Below are positions 33,340 to 43,204 of a DNA stretch of 64,000 nucleotides, piece by piece. The notes beneath the pieces are model-generated. The model searched no databases. It worked only from the letters and a program-made list of their open reading frames with translations, and was not told where the DNA came from. This DNA is from Bacteroidaceae bacterium (GTDB taxonomy: Bacteria; Bacteroidota; Bacteroidia; Bacteroidales; Bacteroidaceae): NCBI GenBank assembly GCA_017617335.1, contig JAFZWK010000040.1:1-64000 (forward strand), in the 5' to 3' direction. Every line of letters starts with the position of its first letter. Position 1 is the stretch's first letter. A program made the position numbers and the translations under genes.

Positions 33340-35616
33340 ATGAACGTAATTACAAAGACAGTCGAGTTGCCTGATGGAAGAACCATCAGCATCGAGACCG
33401 GGAAATTAGCCAAACAAGCCGATGGAGCCGTGATGCTGCGTATGAACAACACGATGCTTCTGGCCACTGTCTGCGCTGCTAAAGATGCCGTTCCCGGAAC
33501 AGATTTCATGCCCTTGCAGGTGGAGTACAGAGAAAAGTATTTTGCTGCCGGTCGTTTCCCCGGTGGCTTTACGAAGCGTGAGGGTAAGGCAAATGACGAC
33601 GAGATTCTGACTTGTCGTTTGGTGGACCGCGCCTTGCGTCCCCTCTTCCCCAGCAATTACCATGCTGAAGTTTATGTGAATGTAATCCTCTTCTCTGCCG
33701 ATGGCGTTGATATGCCCGATGCACTGGCTGGCTTTGCCGCTTCTGCAGCTCTGGCTTGCAGCGATATACCCTTCGAGGGTCCCATCTCAGAGGTACGTGT
33801 GGCACGTATCGACGGCGAGTTTGTCATCAACCCCACCTTCGAGCAGCTCAAGTCAGCCGATATGGACCTGATGGTAGGAGCAACGGAAGAGAACATCATG
33901 ATGGTGGAGGGCGAGATGAAGGAAGTGCAGGAAGCAGACCTGCTGGCCGCCCTCAAGTGTGCCCACGAGGCCATCAAGCCCATGTGCCGACTCCAGAAGG
34001 AACTCTCCAAGGAACTCGGTAAGGACGTGAAGCGCGAGTACTGCCACGAGATCAACGACGAGGAACTGCGCGAGGCCGTGAAGGCCGAGTGCTACCAGAA
34101 GGCTTACGACGTGACGAAGCAGGCTCTCGACAAGCAGGCCCGTGCCGAAGCCTTCGAGGCAATCCGCGAGGAATTCAAGGAGAAATACACGGCCGAGCAT
34201 CCCGACCTGACTCCCGAGGAACTGGAGGAGAAGAACGGGTTGGTTGACCGCTATTATAACGATGTGGAGCGCGATGCAATGCGTCGCTGCGTCCTCGACG
34301 AAGGAATACGCCTTGACGGTCGCAAGACGACTGATATCCGTCCCATCTGGTGCGAGGCAAGTCCTCTGCCCGGACCTCACGGAAGCGCAATCTTCACTCG
34401 TGGCGAGACCCAGTCTTTGGCCACCTGCACCTTAGGAACCAAGTTGGACGAGAAGCTGATAGACGACGTACTCATTCACGAGTATCAGCGTTTCCTGCTT
34501 CACTACAACTTCCCTCCCTTCTCGACAGGTGAGGCCAAGGCCCAGCGTGGCGTGGGACGCCGTGAGATAGGACACGGCCATCTGGCATGGCGCGGCCTGA
34601 AGGGCCAGATTCCAGAAGATTATCCTTACGTCATCCGCGTGGTAAGTGATATCCTGGAAAGCAACGGCTCCAGCTCTATGGCTTCGACCTGTGCCGGCTG
34701 CCTGGCTCTGATGGATGCCGGTGTACCCATCAAGGCTCCCGTTAGTGGTATCGCAATGGGATTGATCAAGAATCCGGGCGAAGAGAAGTATGCCGTGTTG
34801 AGCGACATCCTGGGGGACGAGGATCATCTGGGCGACATGGACTTCAAGACCACAGGTACTCCCAACGGTCTGACAGCCACTCAGATGGATATCAAGTGCG
34901 ACGGCTTGAGCTACGAGATTCTGGAGAAGGCTCTGATGCAGGCAAAGGCAGGCCGCGAGCATATCCTGGGCGAGATGATGAAGACCCTCAGCGAGCCTCG
35001 TCCTGAACTGAAGCCCCATGTTCCTCGCATCGAGCAGATGATCATCCCCAAGGAGTTCATCGGTGCAGTGATTGGCCCCGGTGGCAAGATCATCCAGGGT
35101 ATGCAGGAAGAAACGGGTGCCACCATCGCTATCGACGAAGAGGACGGCGTAGGCAAGATTCAGGTTTCCGGTCCCAACAAGGAAGTCATCGATGCCGCCA
35201 TTTCTAAGATCAAGGCCATCGTGGCCATTCCTGAGGTCGGCGAGGTTTACGACGGCACCGTACGCAGTATCATGCCTTACGGATGCTTCGTAGAGTTCAT
35301 GCCAGGCAAGGATGGTCTGCTGCATATCAGCGAGATAGACTGGAAGCGGCTGGAGACCGTCGAGGAGGCAGGCATCAAGGAAGGTGACCAGATCAAGGTG
35401 AAGTTGCTCGAGATTGATCCCAAGACAGGTAAGTTCAAGCTCTCGCATCGAGTGCTGATCGAGAAACCTGAAGGATACGTGGAGCGTGAGCGTCGACCCC
35501 GTCCGGAACGCGGAGAGCGTCGCGGCAACAACGAGCGCCGTGACCGTCGTCCCCGTCACAACAACGAGGGAAACCACCAGCACAATGCGTCCCCTGCCGA
35601 GAACCCTGCTGAGTAA
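33340..35616 (+). CDS. pnp: Polyribonucleotide nucleotidyltransferase (PNPase)
   Basis: A 758-residue 3'-5' phosphorolytic exoribonuclease, trimeric, of the RNA degradosome. Two RNase PH domains (about 1-230 and 330-550, with FFSTGEAK-like [22 protein letters not shown]), a KH domain from about residue 568 ([20 protein letters not shown]) and an S1 domain from about 632 ([20 protein letters not shown]), then an Arg-rich, disordered tail of about 40 residues. The tail is a Bacteroidetes extension and probably binds RNA. It stands alone between its own promoter and terminator. Confidence 0.97.
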   Translation: MNVITKTVELPDGRTISIETGKLAKQADGAVMLRMNNTMLLATVCAAKDAVPGTDFMPLQVEYREKYFAAGRFPGGFTKREGKANDDEILTCRLVDRALRPLFPSNYHAEVYVNVILFSADGVDMPDALAGFAASAALACSDIPFEGPISEVRVARIDGEFVINPTFEQLKSADMDLMVGATEENIMMVEGEMKEVQEADLLAALKCAHEAIKPMCRLQKELSKELGKDVKREYCHEINDEELREAVKAECYQKAYDVTKQALDKQARAEAFEAIREEFKEKYTAEHPDLTPEELEEKNGLVDRYYNDVERDAMRRCVLDEGIRLDGRKTTDIRPIWCEASPLPGPHGSAIFTRGETQSLATCTLGTKLDEKLIDDVLIHEYQRFLLHYNFPPFSTGEAKAQRGVGRREIGHGHLAWRGLKGQIPEDYPYVIRVVSDILESNGSSSMASTCAGCLALMDAGVPIKAPVSGIAMGLIKNPGEEKYAVLSDILGDEDHLGDMDFKTTGTPNGLTATQMDIKCDGLSYEILEKALMQAKAGREHILGEMMKTLSEPRPELKPHVPRIEQMIIPKEFIGAVIGPGGKIIQGMQEETGATIAIDEEDGVGKIQVSGPNKEVIDAAISKIKAIVAIPEVGEVYDGTVRSIMPYGCFVEFMPGKDGLLHISEIDWKRLETVEEAGIKEGDQIKVKLLEIDPKTGKFKLSHRVLIEKPEGYVERERRPRPERGERRGNNERRDRRPRHNNEGNHQHNASPAENPAE

Positions 35617-35627
35617 TATGCAATAAT

Positions 35628-35674
35628 AAAGGAAGGTATGATTCTCAAGAGAAAAGAGATTTCATACCTTCTTT
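35628..35674 (+). terminator. Terminator after pnp
   Basis: AAAGGAAGGTATGA (35628-35641) pairs with TCATACCTTCTTT (35662-35674) around a 20-base loop, followed by G and four T. Confidence 0.7.
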
Positions 35675-35740
35675 GTTTTCCACATAAAGAACAATATCTC
35701 ACTCCCCCAGGGGAGATAACCTAAAAAAACAGACAACATC

Positions 35741-38056
35741 GTGAAAAAAATTCTTCTCGCGCTGACCTTGCTGGCAGCAGGCATCGGTGCACAAGCAGTA
35801 AATGATCCAGTAAGTTACGTCAACACCCTGGTGGGTTCCCATTCTACTCCAGCCCTCTCGACGGGTAACACTTATCCTGCCATCGCCTTGCCTTGGGGCA
35901 TGAATTTCTGGACTCCCCAGACAGGCAAGATGGGCGACGGGTGGGCTTATACCTATGATGCAGACAAGATTCGTGGCTTCAAGCAGACTCATCAGCCCAG
36001 TCCCTGGATGAATGACTATGGCATGTTCAACATAATGCCTATTGTGGGAGAACCCGTCTTCGATCAGGACAAGCGGGCAAGCTGGTTCAACCATAAGTCG
36101 GAAACAGCCACGCCCTATTATTATAAGGTATACTTGGCCGATTACGACATTGTCACCGAGATTGCTCCCACCAGCCGTGCCGCCATCTTCCGCATCACCT
36201 TCCCCGAAAGCAAGGGAAGCTACGTGGTGGTGGATGCTTTCGACCGTGGCTCCTACATCAAGGTTATCCCCAGCGAGAATAAGGTTGTCGGCTACACGAC
36301 CCGCAACAGCGGTGGAGTGCCCAAGAACTTCAAGAACTATTTCGTGGTCACCTTCGACAAGCCTTTCACCTATACCGCGACGGTGGACGAAGGCAACATC
36401 AACACGAGTACGAAGGAAGTGACGGGCAAGCATGCAGGAGGAATCATCGGATTCAGCACCAAGCGGGGCGAACAGGTCAACGTACGTGTAGCCAGCTCGT
36501 TCATCAGCATTGAGCAGGCAGAGCAGAACCTGAAGGAACTGGGTAGCAGCACGCTGGAGGAAGTTGCCGAATCAGCCCGCAAGGAATGGAACGAAGTGTT
36601 GAGCCGCTTTGAGGTAAAGGATCAGGACAATCCCGACAATCTGCGCACCTTCTACAGTTGCCTGTATCGCTCCGTCCTTTTCCCGCGTAGCCTCTTTGAG
36701 GTGAATGCAAAGGGTGAGATCGTGCACTATAGTCCCTACAATGGCGAGGTACTGCCTGGCTATCTCTTTGGCGACACAGGATTCTGGGATACTTTCCGCG
36801 CTTTGTTCCCCTTGGTCAATCTGATGTATCCCAGCATGAGTCAGAAGATGCAGGAAGGTTGGGTGAATGCTTACAAGGAAAGCGGATTCCTGCCTGAATG
36901 GTCTTCTCCAGGTCATCGCGATTGCATGGTGGGCAACAACAGCGCAAGTGTGGTCGCAGATGCTTACCTCAAGGGTGTTCGCGGTTACGATATCGAGTCC
37001 CTGTGGGCAGCAGTCACTCACGATGCCAATGCGATGCTTGAGCGCAGTTCCAGCGGTCGACGTTGCTGGGAAGAGTATAACGAATTGGGTTACGTCCCTT
37101 ATGACAAGATCCGCGAGAGTGCAGCCCGCACGCTGGAATATGCTTTCGATGACTGGAGCATCTACAAGTTGGGACAGGCATTGGGCAAACCCGAGAGCGA
37201 GATAGCCGTATATGCCCAGCATGCCATGAACTACAGGAATCTCTTTGACAAAGAACACAATCTGATGCGTGGTAAGTTGGCCAATGGTGAATGGGCTCCC
37301 GACTTTAATCCCTTCAAGTGGGGTGATGCCTTCACCGAGGGCAATAGCTGGCACTATACTTGGAGTGTCTTTCATGATCCTCAGGGACTCATCGACCTGA
37401 TGGGTGGAAAGGACGTCTTCAACCAGATGCTCGATAGTATCTTCATTCTTCCTCCCATCTTCGACGACAGTTATTACGGAGGTACCATTCACGAGATTCG
37501 CGAGATGCAGATCATGAATATGGGTAACTATGCTCATGGGAACCAGCCGATCCAGCACATGATCTATCTCTACAACTATAGCGGTCAACCCTGGAAGACC
37601 CAGTATTGGACCCGCGAAGTGATGAACCGCATGTACAATGCTCATGCTGATGGCTATTGTGGCGATGAGGACAATGGTCAGACCAGCGCTTGGTATGTGT
37701 TCTCCGCAATGGGTTTCTATCCCGTTTGTCCAGGTTCCGATCAGTACATCCTGGGAACTCCTTTCTTCCGCGATTTGGTGCTTCATCTCGAGAACGGAAA
37801 CAACATTACCATCAGTGCGCCAGCCAATAGTGACAAGAACCGATATGTACAGAGTCTTAAGATCAACGGCAATGAATACGGCATGAATTATGTCAACCAT
37901 TCCGACTTGATAAAGGGTGTGAATATGGATTACACGATGGCTGCCCAGCCCAATACCAATCGAGGTGTAAGCGAGGGAAGTTTCCCTTACTCCTTCAGCA
38001 AGGAATATAAACTCCCTGAGAAGTCCGGCAAGAAATCTAAGAAATCAAGGAAATAA
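35741..38056 (+). CDS. Secreted glycoside hydrolase family 92 alpha-mannosidase (A)
   Basis: A 771-residue calcium-dependent exo-alpha-mannosidase with a signal peptide ending near AQA-VND. It starts with GTG at 35741. The family acid Glu533 is in TEGNSWHYTW, and the catalytic-base/calcium region is GDEDNGQTSAW (Asp642, Asp644), followed by FSAMGFYPVCPG. The N-terminal beta-sandwich has GNTYPAIALPWGMNFW. GH92 members differ in alpha-1,2, -1,3, -1,4 or -1,6 linkage preference; this cannot be assigned here. Its stop overlaps the ATG of the GH76 gene by one base. Confidence 0.93.
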   Translation: MKKILLALTLLAAGIGAQAVNDPVSYVNTLVGSHSTPALSTGNTYPAIALPWGMNFWTPQTGKMGDGWAYTYDADKIRGFKQTHQPSPWMNDYGMFNIMPIVGEPVFDQDKRASWFNHKSETATPYYYKVYLADYDIVTEIAPTSRAAIFRITFPESKGSYVVVDAFDRGSYIKVIPSENKVVGYTTRNSGGVPKNFKNYFVVTFDKPFTYTATVDEGNINTSTKEVTGKHAGGIIGFSTKRGEQVNVRVASSFISIEQAEQNLKELGSSTLEEVAESARKEWNEVLSRFEVKDQDNPDNLRTFYSCLYRSVLFPRSLFEVNAKGEIVHYSPYNGEVLPGYLFGDTGFWDTFRALFPLVNLMYPSMSQKMQEGWVNAYKESGFLPEWSSPGHRDCMVGNNSASVVADAYLKGVRGYDIESLWAAVTHDANAMLERSSSGRRCWEEYNELGYVPYDKIRESAARTLEYAFDDWSIYKLGQALGKPESEIAVYAQHAMNYRNLFDKEHNLMRGKLANGEWAPDFNPFKWGDAFTEGNSWHYTWSVFHDPQGLIDLMGGKDVFNQMLDSIFILPPIFDDSYYGGTIHEIREMQIMNMGNYAHGNQPIQHMIYLYNYSGQPWKTQYWTREVMNRMYNAHADGYCGDEDNGQTSAWYVFSAMGFYPVCPGSDQYILGTPFFRDLVLHLENGNNITISAPANSDKNRYVQSLKINGNEYGMNYVNHSDLIKGVNMDYTMAAQPNTNRGVSEGSFPYSFSKEYKLPEKSGKKSKKSRK

Positions 38057-39441
38057 TGAAGCGTCAGGTTCTTTCTTTACTGCTGATAGCCTTTGCAGGA
38101 TTCGTTCATCCGCAGGTCAGCTACACCTTTACCGACGAGGATGAATGGGCTTGCTATGATGCGTTCAACGATGCCTTTTTAGACGCTTCAAAGAGTATCT
38201 ACAAACTCAACACCGAAACGGCAAGAGCAGTGGATCGCTGGAATGGTGCGGCTGCCATCTGGTGCCAGGCAATCTACTACGACATGGCCCTGAATGCTTA
38301 CCAACGTGCTGCGAAGGAAGGCGATGAGGCTCGTATCAGCAAATACAATACACAGGCCCGCCGTATCTACGAGGGTGAGAAGCGTCAGTATGCCAGCTTC
38401 AATTTCAACGACAACAACACCAATACAGGATGGTTCGTTTATGATGACATCATGTGGTGGACTTGTGCTCTGGCACGAGCTTACGAGATTTTCGGTTCAC
38501 AGACGTATCTTTCCTATTCCGAGAGTAGTTTCTGCCGAGTCTTCTATGGCTCACAAAAGGTAGGCGATACAGGTTCGTATGCTGATCCCGAGAAAGGTTT
38601 GGGAGGTGGTATGTTCTGGGAATGGCAACCCATTGATAATCCGAAACCCAACAAGGCAGGTGATTTCCGCTCGGCTTGCATCAACTTCCCTACGGTGATT
38701 GCTGCCTGCCGTCTCCATCAGTTGGTTCCCGAGGGACGTACGGCTCCCACGAGTGCCTATCCCAACCGTCAGACCAAAGAGTTCTATCTGGAGAAGGCCA
38801 TTGAGATTTACGACTGGGCGAATAAGACATTGGTCAATAATGGCCGTGTGGCAGATGGAATACATGGCGGCGGTCCAGAGTTTAAGGATCATCTTTACAA
38901 TCAGGCAACGTACATTGGAGCTTCCTGTCTGCTCTACAAGATAACAGGTGAGGAAAAGTATCTCAACAACGCCAAATCGGGTGCAAACTATGTTTTCCGC
39001 AGCATGTGCACAAGCTCCATCCTTCCCTTGGAAACAGGTATTGAGCAGGGAATCTACTGTGCCATCTTTGCCCAGTACATGCACATGCTGATTTACGACT
39101 GCGGACAAACCAGTTATTTGGGTAACATCCTTCGCAACATCCAGCGTGGATGGAACAATCGCGACAAGGTGCGCAATATTTCCAATGGGAATTTCCTTCG
39201 CGTCACCCCAGAGGGTTCCACCATAGAAAGTTATCCAGCCAGTGCCTTGCCTTCCCTGATGCTCCTTTTCCCCATAGATGAAGTTACAGAGGTCGAAGAG
39301 ATCCCTTTTGAGGATTCCGCCCAGAATGATATCTTCACGCTGGGCGGACAAAAACTGAAAGAGGATGCCACTCGCGAGGACCTGTCTCGCTTGAATTCAG
39401 GCATATACATCTGGGGCAATCGTAAGATAGCCACGAGGTAA
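38056..39441 (+). CDS. Secreted glycoside hydrolase family 76 endo-alpha-1,6-mannanase
   Basis: A 461-residue enzyme of an (alpha/alpha)6 barrel type that cuts the alpha-1,6-mannose backbone of mannans such as fungal cell-wall mannan. The catalytic pair Asp130-Asp131 is in VYDDIMWWTCALARAYE; the DHLYNQATYIGA and GGGPEFK stretches are also typical. The signal peptide ends near VHP-QVS. The last 40 residues (IFTLGGQKL, then SGIYIWGNRKI) form a C-terminal tag also seen on two other secreted proteins of the window. Coupled to the GH92 gene, it suggests joint backbone and side-chain attack. Confidence 0.9.
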   Translation: MKRQVLSLLLIAFAGFVHPQVSYTFTDEDEWACYDAFNDAFLDASKSIYKLNTETARAVDRWNGAAAIWCQAIYYDMALNAYQRAAKEGDEARISKYNTQARRIYEGEKRQYASFNFNDNNTNTGWFVYDDIMWWTCALARAYEIFGSQTYLSYSESSFCRVFYGSQKVGDTGSYADPEKGLGGGMFWEWQPIDNPKPNKAGDFRSACINFPTVIAACRLHQLVPEGRTAPTSAYPNRQTKEFYLEKAIEIYDWANKTLVNNGRVADGIHGGGPEFKDHLYNQATYIGASCLLYKITGEEKYLNNAKSGANYVFRSMCTSSILPLETGIEQGIYCAIFAQYMHMLIYDCGQTSYLGNILRNIQRGWNNRDKVRNISNGNFLRVTPEGSTIESYPASALPSLMLLFPIDEVTEVEEIPFEDSAQNDIFTLGGQKLKEDATREDLSRLNSGIYIWGNRKIATR

Positions 39442-39479
39442 GACTCCTTTTTCGACGACTTCCCTGTTGAGTCTCGGAT

Positions 39480-39559
39480 CACAACGTGATGAGTCGGCAA
39501 AGACAACGTGTTGAAACAGCAAAGTCAACACGTTGCCTTTCCTTTTTCAACGTGTCGCG
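39480..39559. repeat. CAACGTGTTG intergenic array 4
   Basis: Mixed-orientation copies between the converging 3' ends of the GH76 and second GH92 genes, with the spacer GAAACAGCAAAG also seen inverted in array 6. Confidence 0.8.
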
Positions 39560-39628
39560 TCCCTAAGGATCTTTTGTGGGGGATGAGTTTGTAAAGATTC
39601 CTGAAAGTCTGCTGAAAGCGGAGTGGCT
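39526..39628 (+). repeat. 103-base long repeat, copy 2
   Basis: Matches the reverse complement of 19016-19118 over 103 bases with one visible difference. It ends 12 bases before the stop codon of the minus-strand GH92 gene. Confidence 0.9.
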
Positions 39629-39640
39629 GTGAGCGAGGGT

Positions 39641-41866
39641 TTATCTTTTCTCGCTCATCACGAAGTCAAGCGTTCCGCCATTCATGATGTCTTGATGACT
39701 TATCTTCATGTCCTTCAGTTTCACTCCGTTCAGGCTCACGCTTTTCACGTAGATAGCCTTGTCCGTTTTGTTCTGGGCATTAATGACGAAATCGTTGCCG
39801 TTGCTTAGATGAATGATAGTCTTGGGGAAGAGGGGAGTTCCCAGCACGTATTCAGCCGAGCCAGCATTGAAGGGATAGAATCCCATCGCGCTGAAGATGT
39901 ACCATGCTGACATTTGACCACAATCATCGTTTCCTGCATAGCCACTGGGGGTAGCATTATAGAAGGTTGTACGAACTTGGTCTACCAATTCCTGGGTGCG
40001 CCAATGCTGTCCAGCGAAATTATAGAGATAGACGGTGTGGTGGCTTGGTTCATTACCGTGTGCATACTGGCCGATAAAGCCCGATGCGTTTCCGTTCGTC
40101 TCGCCACTCTTTTCTGTCAGCGTGAAGTTCTCATCCAGTTTCTTCAGGAATCCCTTTGTTCCACCCAACAGTTCGATGAGGCCTTGCGGATTCTGTGGTA
40201 CGAACCACATATATTGCCAAGCATTTCCCTCAATGAAACACCTTTCCTCGTAGCTTAGGGGATCAAATGGAGTTACCCATTCACCCTTATCGTCCTTAGG
40301 ACGGAAGAATCCTGTCTTTGCATCAAAGAGATTGCGATAGAACTCGCTGCGCTTATAGAATCGCTCGTAGTCCTCCTCCTTGCCCAGTTTCTTTGCTACA
40401 GCAGCCACACACCAGTCGTCAAAGGCTTGCTCCAAGGTAATGCTCACGCTGGTGTTTTGCAGATTATCGGGCAGATAACCATATTTCTCCCAAAGGTCGA
40501 AGGGAGAATTCAGATGATTGCGGGTAGAGCTTTCCACCATCGCTTTATAGCAAGCCTCAACATCAATACCAGGCAGTTCTGCCAAAATAGCATCGCTCAG
40601 CACAGGGATTGAATGATTACCTATCATGCAGTAGTTCTCCTCGCCCCACAAGTCCCAGATAGGCAGGTAGCCATAGGTTTGCTCGTGCAATACCATTGAA
40701 TTCACCAACTCGGCTGTAATGGCGGGCTCAAGCAACAGATATAGGGGATGAGCTGCGCGGAAAGTGTCCCATAGAGAGAAGGTGGAGTAATACTTACGAT
40801 GGCGAGGCATCTGCTTGATTTCAAAATTGGTGTTCATGTAGCGTCCATCGGCATCGCTCATCGTATTGGGTTGCAGCATAGCATGATAGATGCCCGTGTA
40901 GAAGATGGTCTTCTGGTCATCAGTTCCCTCGATATCAATGCGCGAGAGTACCTTGTTCCAAGCTTGGTTGGCGACATCTGTATAATGATCGAAACGCCAA
41001 CTCTGGGCCTCCAGTTGCAGATTGCGGTCAGCTCCTTCGTAATCTACAGGCGAAATAGCAACTTTCACCAAAGTGGGTTCACCGCCTTGGTCGAAATTGA
41101 GAGCGCACTTTAGTGAACGTCCGTTGATCACGTCCACCGAACCCAGATTGCGGCTACCATCCGTAAAAGTATGCTTACGGATAGGTTTCGAGAACTCGGC
41201 ACGAAAATATACCTTGCGCAATTTAGCCCACCCTGTAATGATACGAAAACCCTCGATGGTGTGTTCGTCCAGCAAACGCACCTGGCTTTGGATGATATCA
41301 TAGGCACGGCGTCCTGTATAGTATGCTTCACCTCGGTAAGTGGAGTGGTCTAAATCCAGGATGATTGTTTGGGGTTTGCCCTCAGGGAACGTGTAGCGAT
41401 GAATACCCACGTGGGTGGTTGCAGACAGTTCCACCTTCACTCCGCTCTCTTTCAGTTCTACCATATAATAGCCAGGTCGAGCCTCCTCTGCATCGTGGCT
41501 GTAGGTTTGCCCGAAGTCTCCAGCCTTCAGGTATTCGGGAGTTACATCCTGTGTGGTAGGCATCAGGCTGATGTCAATCAGGTCGGTACATCCCGTTCCA
41601 CTCAGGTGAGTATGAGTAAATGCATATATTTTGTCCTTGTTATAGTCGTAACCAGAGCAAGGATCCCACGTAACCATAATCTCAGTATCCGGACTCAGTT
41701 GAACAAAACCCTGAGGCACCGTAGCTCCAGGGAAGGTGCTGCCACTCAAGGCGCCTGTCTCATCTGTCTGTGTACCGATGAAAGGATTCACGTAATCTGT
41801 GTAGTCGATAGCTTGCATGGAGAGGGTGCTGAGACCCATCAGGAAAACAAGTGAAAGTTTCTTCAT
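39641..41866 (-). CDS. Secreted glycoside hydrolase family 92 alpha-mannosidase (B)
   Basis: A 741-residue exo-alpha-mannosidase, signal peptide ending near MQA-IDY. Family features: GSTFPGATVPQGFVQLSPDT, HTHLSGTGC, the acid Glu546 in IEGNAWQYMW and the base/calcium region GNDDCGQMSAWYIFSAMGFYP. It is clearly different in sequence from GH92 A (the N-terminal HTHLSGTGC loop is absent there), so the two probably cut different linkages. It is transcribed divergently from the next operon; the two promoters face away within 115 bases. Confidence 0.94.
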   Translation of the reverse strand: MKKLSLVFLMGLSTLSMQAIDYTDYVNPFIGTQTDETGALSGSTFPGATVPQGFVQLSPDTEIMVTWDPCSGYDYNKDKIYAFTHTHLSGTGCTDLIDISLMPTTQDVTPEYLKAGDFGQTYSHDAEEARPGYYMVELKESGVKVELSATTHVGIHRYTFPEGKPQTIILDLDHSTYRGEAYYTGRRAYDIIQSQVRLLDEHTIEGFRIITGWAKLRKVYFRAEFSKPIRKHTFTDGSRNLGSVDVINGRSLKCALNFDQGGEPTLVKVAISPVDYEGADRNLQLEAQSWRFDHYTDVANQAWNKVLSRIDIEGTDDQKTIFYTGIYHAMLQPNTMSDADGRYMNTNFEIKQMPRHRKYYSTFSLWDTFRAAHPLYLLLEPAITAELVNSMVLHEQTYGYLPIWDLWGEENYCMIGNHSIPVLSDAILAELPGIDVEACYKAMVESSTRNHLNSPFDLWEKYGYLPDNLQNTSVSITLEQAFDDWCVAAVAKKLGKEEDYERFYKRSEFYRNLFDAKTGFFRPKDDKGEWVTPFDPLSYEERCFIEGNAWQYMWFVPQNPQGLIELLGGTKGFLKKLDENFTLTEKSGETNGNASGFIGQYAHGNEPSHHTVYLYNFAGQHWRTQELVDQVRTTFYNATPSGYAGNDDCGQMSAWYIFSAMGFYPFNAGSAEYVLGTPLFPKTIIHLSNGNDFVINAQNKTDKAIYVKSVSLNGVKLKDMKISHQDIMNGGTLDFVMSEKR

Positions 41867-41894
41867 ATAAGTGTGATATAAATGATTTTCAATG

Positions 41895-41902
41895 CAAAGG
41901 TA
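41895..41902 (-). promoter_or_regulatory. -7 box for GH92 B
   Basis: TACCTTTG on the minus strand, 28 bases before the start codon, in the divergent region. Confidence 0.6.
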
Positions 41903-41945
41903 GTGTTTTTTGTGGCAGAAATGTATATGTTTAACTGATTTTTTA

Positions 41946-41953
41946 TAACTTTG
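41946..41953 (+). promoter_or_regulatory. -7 box for the 41981 operon
   Basis: TAACTTTG, 27 bases before the start codon. Confidence 0.6.
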
Positions 41954-41980
41954 TGGGACATATAATAAAATATTTTATCC

Positions 41981-43171
41981 ATGAAAAAGTTTGGAATCCT
42001 CTTGCTGTGCACTCTTCTGCCACTTCTTCCTTTGGAAGCCAAGAAGAAAGTTGGTAATCCTGAAATCCCCATTTTAGCTTGGTATAGCATTCCTGCCGGC
42101 AAGTTTGCCACCGAGGAGCATTATCGTGAATTGAAGGATTGCGGGTTCACCTATTCTTTTGCTCACATTTATAAATATGAGGATGCCATCCAGGCATTGG
42201 ATCTCTGTGCCAAGGTTGGGATGAAGTCTATGTTCATGTGTCCCGAATTGGAGAAACAGCCCGAAGAGATTGTGCGTAAGGTAATGAATCATCCTGGATT
42301 GGGAGGATATTTCCTGCGCGACGAACCAGGCAATGATGCTATGGATCAGATTGGCGAATGGGCCCGTCGTATCCAGAAGGTGGACTCGAAGCATCCTTGC
42401 TACCTCAATCTGTTGCCTGTGCATGGCTTACCCGAGGGAACTTACGAGAATCACTTGCGTATATTTGATGAGAAAGTTCCTCTCCCCCAACTTTCCTATG
42501 ACCATTATCCCGTGAACGTCAACGAAAAGGGCGAAACTTACCTCAATCCCTTCTTCTATCAGAATTTAGAGATGGTTTCTACTGAAGGGAAACGGGTGGG
42601 CAAACCTTTTTGGGCATTTGCTTTATCCACAGCTCATGGTTCTTACCCTATTCCCACCATTGATCATCTGCGTTTGCAGATGTACAGTAATTTGGCTTAT
42701 GGAGCCCAATTGCTTCAGTATTTTACTTATTGGAATCCTGGTACCGAATCCTGGAATTTCCATCAGGCTCCCATTACGCAAGAGGGTCTGCGCAGTACTG
42801 TCTACGATTTGGTTCGTGAATTCAATCAGGAGATTCAGCGTCGTGCTTTTGTGTGGAAGGATTGCCAGATGGAATCTGTCTATCACTTGGGCGAGAATAT
42901 TCCTAAAGGAACGACGCGTCTGACCACGTTGCCCCAGCATTTCCGCCAACTTAGTCTGGAAAAGGGATCCATTCTGGTTTCCACATTGGTAAATGGAGGT
43001 AAACACTATGTCCAGATTGTCAACACAAGTCCTTCCCTTCCCGCTCAGTTCCAACTGATTACCGATGATAAGGTCAGTCTTATTCGTCGCGATGCTACCC
43101 TTCAGAGTGCCACCTCTTATGAGTCACTTCACATTTTGGCTCCTGGTGATACAGAAATATATACTTATTAA
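41981..43171 (+). CDS. Secreted TIM-barrel glycoside hydrolase-like protein, unclassified
   Basis: A 396-residue protein with a signal peptide (ending near LEA-KKK). Residues 30-310 look like a (beta/alpha)8 barrel: HYRELKDCGFTYSFAHIYKY, GMKSMFMCPELE, GGYFLRDEPGND (Glu115 could be the acid/base), SYDHYPVNVNEKGETY and WNPGTESWNFHQ. The last 90 residues are a beta domain. It resembles GH-A clan hydrolases (GH42 or GH5-like), but I cannot place it in a family. It starts an operon of four secreted proteins next to two GH92 and a GH76 gene, so a glycan substrate is likely. Confidence 0.65.
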   Translation: MKKFGILLLCTLLPLLPLEAKKKVGNPEIPILAWYSIPAGKFATEEHYRELKDCGFTYSFAHIYKYEDAIQALDLCAKVGMKSMFMCPELEKQPEEIVRKVMNHPGLGGYFLRDEPGNDAMDQIGEWARRIQKVDSKHPCYLNLLPVHGLPEGTYENHLRIFDEKVPLPQLSYDHYPVNVNEKGETYLNPFFYQNLEMVSTEGKRVGKPFWAFALSTAHGSYPIPTIDHLRLQMYSNLAYGAQLLQYFTYWNPGTESWNFHQAPITQEGLRSTVYDLVREFNQEIQRRAFVWKDCQMESVYHLGENIPKGTTRLTTLPQHFRQLSLEKGSILVSTLVNGGKHYVQIVNTSPSLPAQFQLITDDKVSLIRRDATLQSATSYESLHILAPGDTEIYTY

Positions 43172-43204
43172 GCCTAAAAAAACATAGACATGTACACATA
43201 TATT

